Shown here in pieces: positions 10,649 through 18,509 of a DNA stretch of 64,000 nt (its first letter is position 1; each line of letters begins with the position of its first letter). Source of the DNA: Symsagittifera roscoffensis (lineage: Eukaryota; Xenacoelomorpha; Acoela; Convolutidae); assembly GCF_963678635.1 (NCBI RefSeq), contig NC_087065.1:35987888-36051887 (forward strand), read 5' to 3'. The notes under the pieces are model-generated. The model was not told where the DNA came from and made no database searches. It saw only the letters and a program-made list of their open reading frames with translations. The translations under genes and the position numbers were made by a program.

Positions 10649-10833
10649 TACGAACAATTTTCAGTAGAACCGATATTTTTTTATTGTTTGTAATTTTCAT
10701 AACATTTTTATCATCCCTCATTTTGACAATATGTAAATGTATAAAGAAAGCAATCCTCACATTTGCCCTAGCAACAATCCTTCTAATTCTTTTTTTGGAA
10801 GAATATTATAATAAACACAAAATTTCTCACTAA
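10645..10833 (+). CDS. Second small hydrophobic ORF (62 aa), probable membrane protein
   Basis: This is a 62-residue ORF. A strong hydrophobic segment lies at about residues 11-29 and another at about 36-51, with a Cys-Lys-Cys-containing turn and Lys-Lys between them, giving a two-pass hairpin topology. It begins in an ATGA overlap with the preceding ORF, and its TAA is nine bases before the ATG-less ORF opens. The pairing with the upstream hydrophobic ORF suggests a related or duplicated pair. No named homologue is recognised. Confidence 0.4.
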   Translation: MIRTIFSRTDIFLLFVIFITFLSSLILTICKCIKKAILTFALATILLILFLEEYYNKHKISH

Positions 10834-10841
10834 AGTAATAA

Positions 10842-11975
10842 TTCAAAAAACTATCAAAAATTGCTACCCAACAGTCACAGAATCAGTCTTCACCGACATC
10901 ATCCCAAGATAACCAAACACCACCTTCAACTACTCAAAATCCTCAAACATCTACACGAATTTCCTTTCAAGACAATCCATACACTTTTGAAGAACGACAC
11001 GCTCGTTTATCAGAACCACTAGAACCAGTTCAACGACAAGCACCTTTAAGCGAACCAACATATAACCTATACCCAACACTACCACAAGAACTAAATAGAA
11101 TAAGAAATTCTAGTCAAAACCAAAATACAGTCGAAATAAATAGACAAATTATACATCCTCGACGAAACAGAAATTTTCAAACTCCCCGAGTTCATTTTGA
11201 TATACCTCAATCCCCATCACAAAACACTCCAGAAAACCCCATTGGTATATTACCAGAAACCCCTACGCTTCTTTCACAACGTAGCACCTCAAGCCTACCA
11301 TCAGATTACTTAGGTTCAAGACCAACATCTGAGCAAATACGTGAAAATCCTTTCAACCCTACAAACCAAACATCACGATTTCCATATTGGACTACACATT
11401 CATTTACACAAGGTGAACCAAATTTAGTCAATGACCCCATAGATATTTCTACGGATACAACAACATCCTCATCACTACCAGAAACATTATCACTACCATC
11501 AACACCATCAATAAGCCAGATTTCACCACCACCTTTTAACTTAAATTTTCCAAATAATCTCGACGCCAGATATCGAGAACAATCATCAACAAATATTCCT
11601 TTAAGACTAGATTGGAATACATTTACAGCACCTCCACCACTATTTGGACAACATCAAGAAAGTAACCGCCTTCATAACTGGGCACTTAATAGATTACAAT
11701 ATCGCCAAGATATTCACAACGATATCCGTGATCACAATATTCAAATACTCCAACAAAACAGTTTACAATTAAAGTTTGAAATCACAGTTAAGTTAAATAA
11801 TATTACCCAACATCCCTACCCACTAAATCCACCTAACATAACAGCTCAATCACTACCACCACCGTTTATAACTACTGAAGTAATATACAAATACGACAGA
11901 TATACCAAAAACACAATTGGCTACATTACATTTTATAATCCATACTCAGGATTATCATACACATGTATATTCTAA
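10842..11975 (+). CDS. 377-codon ORF with no ATG, probably expressed by splicing
   Basis: Two in-frame TAA codons (10836-10841) end just before this frame. It then stays open for 377 codons to TAA at 11973-11975, and reading it codon by codon I found no methionine codon. An open frame this long in AT-rich DNA is unlikely by chance. Composition is protein-like: residues 1-250 are rich in Pro/Ser/Thr/Gln and probably disordered. The last 120 residues look folded, with aromatic residues, a Gln/Asn/Asp/Ile helix-like stretch and a Tyr-rich end with one Cys. No family is recognised. Its last 13 nt overlap the env ORF. Lack of a start implies a spliced-on start codon or a non-AUG start. AG sites near 10,874, 10,880 and 10,908 are possible acceptors. 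The 10,908 site is in phase with the donor at 1627. Confidence 0.75.
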   Translation, partial: FKKLSKIATQQSQNQSSPTSSQDNQTPPSTTQNPQTSTRISFQDNPYTFEERHARLSEPLEPVQRQAPLSEPTYNLYPTLPQELNRIRNSSQNQNTVEINRQIIHPRRNRNFQTPRVHFDIPQSPSQNTPENPIGILPETPTLLSQRSTSSLPSDYLGSRPTSEQIRENPFNPTNQTSRFPYWTTHSFTQGEPNLVNDPIDISTDTTTSSSLPETLSLPSTPSISQISPPPFNLNFPNNLDARYREQSSTNIPLRLDWNTFTAPPPLFGQHQESNRLHNWALNRLQYRQDIHNDIRDHNIQILQQNSLQLKFEITVKLNNITQHPYPLNPPNITAQSLPPPFITTEVIYKYDRYTKNTIGYITFYNPYSGLSYTCIF

Positions 11976-14581
11976 AATTATTAATTTTTCTCCAACTCCT
12001 TTTTCTAGTAATCTCAAATCAAAACATAAACCCTTCTCCTCGTACAGGACCACAAGATTTATTAGTAACACATTACGATTGTGAAGAAAATGAACAAAAA
12101 ACACTACATAAATATGCAATAAATCAAGTATCACAATGTGAAACAGAACCACAAGCTATAGAAACCACAGATGTAATAGCAACACTCTATTCAAAAGCCC
12201 GAGCAACAACAGTTACAGGTTATAAATTCACAGCAACATTTTCCGAAAAGAAAGTACATTGTTCACAAGTCTCGAACGGAAACAAAAACCGACTTGACCA
12301 TGAATCATTCTATCAAAGTAATATAGAACGTCTTTTACATCTCAATCCCGACGATTGTAAAAATGAATTACTTAGACTAAACATCACACGAAATAAAAAC
12401 TCCCAAAGAAAGTTAGTTAATTTTCAAGTTTTTCCAGACTCTGTACATCAATCACAACTTGAAAGACACCAAGGACATATAAAACTAGACGAAAAATACC
12501 CGTATAACGGCGCACACGGACGATTAACCTATGACCTACACGATAAACGTTGGATACCACACATTGGTATAAATGACCCATCAAACTGCAAAGCAGACAC
12601 AAAAAATAAAGGATACCAAGAAATAATGTTTTTTGATTGGAAAATACAACTCGAAAAAATACAACTAACACGAGATTTATCAGATAATACAATGATCTAT
12701 CAAGGAATCCGATTACCTTGTAAAAATGATCAAGGTTATTGCGACCCTACAACGAGAACACAAGCAACCATTGTTTGGTTCCCCGAAGATACATGTACAA
12801 CATTTCAAGTAGCAAAAATACACGCTCGTATGATAAAATTTCACGAAAAATATTTTATACAATCAATTCCATATGAACAAGTCCATCCATCACGAAAACT
12901 AAGTTCAGATTTTAGAAACATAGACAATATAGAAAATAAATTGACACGTTTCCAAATATATCAAGAAACAGAACTTGCATGTAAATACAGGAATCCACTT
13001 CACAGAACACAATACTCTGAAATATTAGTTGAATACGAAAAAGGATTCGACATGACCACTGGAAAAGTAAAAATCGACCCATATGCCACAGGTCATCCTC
13101 TAAACGAAGGAACATCCTATATACCAGTTCATTTTGAAAAAAGCAACGGACAACCTGGTGGACATTTAAAACCCCATGACACCAGAAGCACACGCTTACA
13201 AGAATTATCACTAATGAATACTACATATTTCGGTAATATCCACTATGATATTCATTTAGATATGAAACTAGATTATACAATTAGCCGAATTTTTCAAGAA
13301 ATGTCACTCTCCGAATTAGAAACACTACACCAACTATGCGAATTAGAACGAACACAAATATTACAATCACTTGCACTAGCAGTATTAAAAATACCCTATG
13401 CAGGATACTTATTATCTGGAAATAGATCAAATTTTTTAGACTACGAAGGAAACATCTTATGGTTTTATACTTGTACTAAAAAAGTATCACCACTATACGT
13501 TTTTGAAGATAAACGATGTTATAAAAGAATCCCTATCTTTTATAAGAATAAAGTACATTTCGTGGATACACTTTCACGAAGAACCTATTTCTGGGATACC
13601 GCAGTCCCATGTGGATCAGAAAACAGCCACAATGTAGTACAACTAAACCCTGATGAAAATAAATATTATCTTCTCACTCCATATCCCACATTAATGCAAT
13701 CACTCAAAAAATTTTCACCAGAAAGCATTCGCGCTATTGCTCGAAACCCAAATATAGACTTACAATCAATAGGAATCTATTCAAAATCGGATATTCAACA
13801 TCACATTAGAACACAACAATTCCAAGAATTATTAACACAAATGGACACTATACAAAGACAATCAATAGACCAAAATTTACGCAAACTTGCAGAAACCGCA
13901 GGATTTGCCGATATCTACACGCAAGACTATAGCGGATATTTTAAAGACATTAAAGATTACATATATCTAAACGGTGAAAAATACCGTCCCCAAGATATAT
14001 CACCAATTAACATTTTTAGCTTTGTTACACTCAAAAATGAGATCCTCGATTTTCTAGGATGGCCCTACTACATCTTAGAAAAATTGACTATTTTATACGC
14101 AATGTTTAACTTTATTGGATTTCTTTTCTCCCTTTTAAAAGGAATCTACAACACATGTGCTATACACACACAAGTAAACAGACAAGCAAGCGTAGCACGC
14201 ATACTCTTTGCAGGATTTTTTGGAATCTTTTCAACATCTATAAACAAAATTCTTTTAGACGCACAAATAAAAGAATATAACACAAAAATAGCAACACGAC
14301 AAAATACATACGACGAAGAACATAACAATGTAGACATAACGCCAACGGCACCACAATTACCACCCCTACCAAATAACCATCCACTATCCCTAGTCCCACG
14401 AAATTTTCGAAATTTAGCCATCACACATAATCCAAATTTTCGACTCAATACATCACAAAGTCCCATCCAACATATAATGACACACCAGTCACAAGATGAT
14501 AATACTTATGAACAAATTATTGAACAACCCCATACCACCGCTTTTCAGTCTCAACATAATCATTTTTTTAGCCCACGATGA
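11963..14581 (+). CDS. env: Envelope-like glycoprotein (872 aa)
   Basis: This looks like a type I membrane glycoprotein. A signal peptide occupies about residues 1-18 and a large Cys-containing ectodomain follows. Hydrophobic segments near 708-730 and 745-766 are followed by a polar, Pro-rich cytoplasmic tail of about 100 residues. N-terminal features are YDC, a paired Cys about 18 residues later, TTVTGYKF and a VHC. From memory of the family pattern this resembles glycoproteins of chuvirus-like negative-strand viruses, which have been captured by several invertebrate retroelements; I hold that loosely. Position after pol fits an env gene. The start overlaps the ATG-less ORF, and the stop overlaps the next ORF as ATGA (14578-14581). 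No stop or frameshift is seen. Confidence 0.75.
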   Translation: MYILKLLIFLQLLFLVISNQNINPSPRTGPQDLLVTHYDCEENEQKTLHKYAINQVSQCETEPQAIETTDVIATLYSKARATTVTGYKFTATFSEKKVHCSQVSNGNKNRLDHESFYQSNIERLLHLNPDDCKNELLRLNITRNKNSQRKLVNFQVFPDSVHQSQLERHQGHIKLDEKYPYNGAHGRLTYDLHDKRWIPHIGINDPSNCKADTKNKGYQEIMFFDWKIQLEKIQLTRDLSDNTMIYQGIRLPCKNDQGYCDPTTRTQATIVWFPEDTCTTFQVAKIHARMIKFHEKYFIQSIPYEQVHPSRKLSSDFRNIDNIENKLTRFQIYQETELACKYRNPLHRTQYSEILVEYEKGFDMTTGKVKIDPYATGHPLNEGTSYIPVHFEKSNGQPGGHLKPHDTRSTRLQELSLMNTTYFGNIHYDIHLDMKLDYTISRIFQEMSLSELETLHQLCELERTQILQSLALAVLKIPYAGYLLSGNRSNFLDYEGNILWFYTCTKKVSPLYVFEDKRCYKRIPIFYKNKVHFVDTLSRRTYFWDTAVPCGSENSHNVVQLNPDENKYYLLTPYPTLMQSLKKFSPESIRAIARNPNIDLQSIGIYSKSDIQHHIRTQQFQELLTQMDTIQRQSIDQNLRKLAETAGFADIYTQDYSGYFKDIKDYIYLNGEKYRPQDISPINIFSFVTLKNEILDFLGWPYYILEKLTILYAMFNFIGFLFSLLKGIYNTCAIHTQVNRQASVARILFAGFFGIFSTSINKILLDAQIKEYNTKIATRQNTYDEEHNNVDITPTAPQLPPLPNNHPLSLVPRNFRNLAITHNPNFRLNTSQSPIQHIMTHQSQDDNTYEQIIEQPHTTAFQSQHNHFFSPR

Positions 14582-16389
14582 GCCGCCAACTTGGATCACT
14601 ACACCGATCAAATTCCCACCCAACCAATCTTACCTCTCCAATCCCAATAATACCACTTTTTGCTTTTCCGCCACCCGACTTTTCACCTAGTAATGTAACA
14701 TCAGGCATGAATTCCGACACTAATTCACACATCTCAGTTTTATATTCCATCTCACAACTCAATAACCCGAATATTGAAACCCCCGATGAATTTGCCGACT
14801 CAGAACCATCCCCATCCAATAATTTTCATAACTCTTCTAAATTTTCTCAACCCCCTTTTCAACCCATATTATCCAATGACCCTGACCCAATCACTCCCAC
14901 ACCCTCTTATGCTTCCCAAGTTACCCCAACCTACTCCTCATACCATTCTGACCAATCATCTCATTCTCCAGACACCCCCCGAATCTCCCCAGAGTTAGAT
15001 AATTTTATTACCCTCCAACAACAACCCTACCACCTTAATACCCCAACCATAAACCAAATCTCCTCCACTATAAATTCATCCAACCCCCCTACCCCTACAC
15101 CCTCTTCAACTTATACTGAATCATTAGCACCATCATCCACATCAACTGAATCTTCACTCAACACTAATAGAGCTTACCGCACTTTTAAAAGAAAGTTCCC
15201 CAACCATCCTTTCCCAGCAAAACCAGGAACAGCCCGTGAATACATCAACCACCCCAAGCATACTAACACAAAAGAATTTTTAGCCATCACCTTACCCTCA
15301 TTCCCACAATACACCTTAAACACCCCCCACGACACTAACGAAACACGCAACTTTGTAGATGAATACGTTTTAATGCCCACTCTCTCTTGGACCTCATATT
15401 ATCATTTTACTAATCCTCTTTGCTTACCTTTATCTAACACTCACATCGATATAGAGCGAAATACGGACATGCTATATCGACTCACTACACCACTAACCGC
15501 TAGACAATTTACTTACGTTGGATATAAAAAATCACTAAAAACACACACTGCACCTAGAGCTAACGAATATACACTCGAATACTATGATCACAACATCATC
15601 AGAGCTAACCAAGATCAATTCTTAGACGACGATCGCTTCGCTAATCCACAAATTACCGAGAAATTTTTCATCAAGACACCATATATATTTACACTAAACA
15701 TCTTCGACCGAAAGTTTGATCACATTATTTCAGAAGCACTAACAGACACACAAGCATACGAAAGTTTTAAAGAACGCTTCCAAATATTTTCACTAACCTT
15801 TCATTTCCTTGCACCACACGAAAGAGATTTACACTGCTCACACGATATTATGTTGCGCACTAAACAGACCCACACATATAGTTATTATCGCTTCATCCAA
15901 AATCACTTTGACCTACACACACCCTCTAGACAACCACACCATCGTTTTCAATTCATTAATTCCAAATACACTTCACCATTTTTCCTAAATTTCACATATT
16001 GTATTAAAGACACTAACCTCCATGGTATTCTTCGTAATTATGACCCCATAACCCAAATGTACATCTTCTGTCCCATCACCAAGACCTTCAACGCCGAAGA
16101 ATCCCGACCCTTCCTTATCCCGCACGAGTTTGTACAACCTATAGAAATCCCAATTTTAGAATTCATCCACAACACTAAATTCAATCACAAATTATATAAT
16201 CTAATCCAAAACACACCTTATGAGTTTGCAGTTGGCACTGAAGAACTAACCACTATTAAGGCACTTCAATTGCTTTGGCCACTGCTTCAGACTAAAAATA
16301 TCATCCGCATTCTAGCTAAACTACTAACAACTTCAGAACTAATTCACGACATCTTCCCCCACGGTTTTTCCCCGACGACTAACAGGTAA
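14578..16389 (+). CDS. 3'-terminal ORF of the large retroelement (603 aa, unknown)
   Basis: This 603-residue ORF starts inside the env stop codon (ATGA at 14578). Residues 1-200 are a Pro/Ser/Thr/Asn-rich, probably disordered region. Residues 200-600 are compact-looking, rich in His, Tyr, Phe and Thr, with few Cys and no transmembrane segment or signal peptide. I recognise no domain. Codon usage differs slightly from pol (more C at third positions), perhaps reflecting another origin. The stop codon TAA is embedded in CAG|GTAAGT, a near-perfect splice donor, so the 3' end may be altered by splicing. A disordered N-half plus folded C-half is also the layout of the 10842-11975 ORF, but I see no clear sequence similarity. 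Confidence 0.75.
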   Translation: MSRQLGSLHRSNSHPTNLTSPIPIIPLFAFPPPDFSPSNVTSGMNSDTNSHISVLYSISQLNNPNIETPDEFADSEPSPSNNFHNSSKFSQPPFQPILSNDPDPITPTPSYASQVTPTYSSYHSDQSSHSPDTPRISPELDNFITLQQQPYHLNTPTINQISSTINSSNPPTPTPSSTYTESLAPSSTSTESSLNTNRAYRTFKRKFPNHPFPAKPGTAREYINHPKHTNTKEFLAITLPSFPQYTLNTPHDTNETRNFVDEYVLMPTLSWTSYYHFTNPLCLPLSNTHIDIERNTDMLYRLTTPLTARQFTYVGYKKSLKTHTAPRANEYTLEYYDHNIIRANQDQFLDDDRFANPQITEKFFIKTPYIFTLNIFDRKFDHIISEALTDTQAYESFKERFQIFSLTFHFLAPHERDLHCSHDIMLRTKQTHTYSYYRFIQNHFDLHTPSRQPHHRFQFINSKYTSPFFLNFTYCIKDTNLHGILRNYDPITQMYIFCPITKTFNAEESRPFLIPHEFVQPIEIPILEFIHNTKFNHKLYNLIQNTPYEFAVGTEELTTIKALQLLWPLLQTKNIIRILAKLLTTSELIHDIFPHGFSPTTNR

Positions 16390-16764
16390 GTATGAATTAA
16401 GTAAATATTACTAACTAATTACAGTATTAAAAACTCACCATTCTTTATTCATGTTTTCCTTAGATTTTTAGCTTTCATCCGACAATCACCTACAAAAACC
16501 ACAAAAGAAACAATAAAAATTACAATTTTCATCAAACAATTTTAAAATTATATTAATCTCTTACACTTATAAATTTCTAAATTTAATATCAATGCAGTAA
16601 ATTCATCTATAATATTTTCCCCCAAAGCAGTAAATCTAATTATGATGAAAATTTGTATCTTAATATTCCCCCATGACTAGCAGTAAATTTCTAAATTCTA
16701 TGTAGTAAATTAAATAAATGCAAATGCTGTACTAACCTTTTGATATTTTCATTTATTCGCACAG
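16386..16764 (+). other. Candidate intron with two alternative acceptors, each after TACTAAC
   Basis: The donor is CAG|GTAAGT (cut after 16385). The first possible acceptor is TACTAACTAATTACAG, ending at 16424, giving a 39-nt intron. The second is TACTAAC, a pyrimidine-rich tract, then CGCACAG ending at 16764, giving a 379-nt intron. Both join in phase to short open extensions: about 40 codons to a TAA near 16,545 for the first, about 14 codons to a TAA near 16,810 for the second. Consensus branch sites before both AGs make real splicing plausible. Transcript evidence is absent. Confidence 0.45.
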
Positions 16765-18285
16765 AAATTCTATCCACACTCGCACAGCTCGCCCACGAAG
16801 AATTGTTTAAAATAATGAATTTCAGTTTCAAGTTTTCACACTCAACAACTCTAACATAAAATAACATGTTTCAAATTTTCCTTTAACCCGGTTGGAAAGG
16901 AATCATATACTAAACAAAACTAACCAACGCAGCTTACTAAATACCACAAATCATAGAATAACAGCATGACTAAGAAAAGGAAACCAACGGTACCCAAACC
17001 GGATTAACCCAGTTTAAAACTGGATAATTTATTCTTTTGAAGACTATTATAAAGTCTAAGAAAGAAATAATAAAACACAAAAAAGTCGAAAGACAAACCC
17101 ATACCACAAACAATTTGATTTTTGGAAAAAGGACATAACCAACAAGACATAAGAAAAACCACAACAAACCCAACATAAAACGTTGTCACATAACAGGACC
17201 CCTCACAAAAACCGCATGAAATCATACTCCCACTCCTGGCCTAAACCCACCAGGAAGGACGTCCTGAGCATGCTCTATAGCCGGCCTAACCCACCGCGCT
17301 ACATCCACGCTTTGTGACCACACCTCTATTTTTAATAAGAGCTACTCAAGGGTGAGTAACTCTTCAAAATAACCGAACTAAAACAAAAAGCTTTTGTGAA
17401 AACAACTAACTAAAATCATTATTAAAAAATATTAAACTAATAAAAGTTTTATAAAATGTAAAATCACATGATGCAATATATAGATCAGAATACAACACCA
17501 AGGACGAACATCAAAAGACAAGACGACCCCACTACACTCGAGAGAGAATGACCAACTACAATCGTTATGCCGCTCACAATCACAACTCAAAGGATTTAGA
17601 GTACGACTTGACCTCGCAGAAAAGGACTTCATTGAACTAGACCAATGACCACCTCGATGTTCAAGTATACGTACAGATCCGAGTAACCAGGCATCCCCTC
17701 CACGCACAATCTCCACGCCATTCCCAAGCTAGATCAGACACAAAAGAAGTTCTCCACGAAGAACAGAAAAACCTGACATAGCCAACCATTCTGAAATCAG
17801 ATTTGAGTTTGTTGCGAAGACTTAGTCGTTGTCACAAGAAGAACACAACGTCTTATGTCTCTAACTCCAGCTTCCTGGAACTTCCCTAACAAAAGAGGAA
17901 ACGGAAGAAAATTATGATGTTCGCCAAAAACAAATGTCCATCATCCATCCTTCGAATTGCAGAAGAACTATTCTAAAAAACTCTGTAAAACCCGGATGGG
18001 TGGAACCTGATCTAAACTACATTTTATGATTGGATAAATTAAATGTTTTACCAATGTAAAGTATTTAATATTAACCAATCATGATCCATCTAACGAACAA
18101 CCCACTTATTTGTAAGTGCTGAAGTTACTTGTAATTTCAGCACCAGAGAGATTTGAATTTAACTTAGAAATTAGTTGGACTCTCCCGAGCACTTCAACAG
18201 CCGCAATAGACCAGTATACCCTAGATCTATTGAGCCTAGCAGAGACTAGTTAAACAACCTGAGACTAGATAGTATAAGAGTAAGA
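16425..18285 (+). other. 3' non-coding flank of the large retroelement
   Basis: No credible gene. Near 16,590-16,720 the motif GCAGTAAAT(T) occurs several times. A perfect short palindrome, CCAGTTT-A-AAACTGG, lies at about 17,011-17,025. Fragments of open frame on the + strand (17,470-18,000) are short and broken. The element's 3' LTR should be here or just beyond, but I found no block matching positions 1-1163. Confidence 0.4.
17238..17310 (-). repeat. tRNA-like head of a possible SINE
   Basis: Read on the minus strand, an A-box-like TAGCGCGGTGG (17301-17291) is followed about 54 nt later by a B-box-like GGTTTAGGCC (17247-17238). This is RNA polymerase III promoter spacing, with a decayed CpG in the B box. 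The stretch is GC-rich in AT-rich surroundings. It does not fold as an intact tRNA. A tRNA-derived SINE or degraded tRNA pseudogene is likely. Confidence 0.35.
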
Positions 18286-18289
18286 TTAG

Positions 18290-18362
18290 GATCGGTATTA
18301 GACTAAGAAGTTGCACGAATCTATCCGGCCGAAAATAAGATAGCGTGACGAGCAGACGGTGT
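18290..18362 (+). repeat. Dispersed repeat fragment, also inverted at 24.16 and 26.44 kb
   Basis: About 68 bp here (including GTTGCACGA and CCGGCCGAAA..AGATAGCGTGA) match the reverse complement of 24,160-24,230 and 26,440-26,510 at roughly 80 percent by eye. It lies at the end of a moderately GC-rich block. It may be the terminal part of a mobile element, class unknown. Confidence 0.55.
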
Positions 18363-18432
18363 ACCCTATCCGAAATTACTCTATGAGTTAACCAACTCGG
18401 TCCTAACTCAATTTGATGATTTTTTAAATGAT

Positions 18433-18504
18433 TTTATGATTTTAATTACTCATATGTTTTATAATTTAAATCATAAAACTGTTTTTATGATTTTAATTAC
18501 TCAT
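18433..18504 (+). repeat. Short AT-rich direct repeat
   Basis: A 22-bp block (TTTTATGATTTTAATTACTC plus AT) occurs at 18433 and again 50 bp later at 18483. It is local tandem slippage with no coding meaning. Confidence 0.6.
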
Positions 18505-18509
18505 CCAGT

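Noticed and set aside
12417-14466. Minus-strand ORFs across env
   Set aside because: Antisense shadows; the + strand env frame explains the sequence.
17220-17310. Intact tRNA gene
   Set aside because: The T-arm lacks GGTTCGA and no cloverleaf with an acceptor stem can be formed; kept only as a SINE-like candidate.
1-18400. LTR pair for the large retroelement
   Set aside because: I compared 1-1163 with 16,390-18,400 by eye and found no long match, so I do not assert LTR coordinates. A self dot-plot of a larger window would decide.
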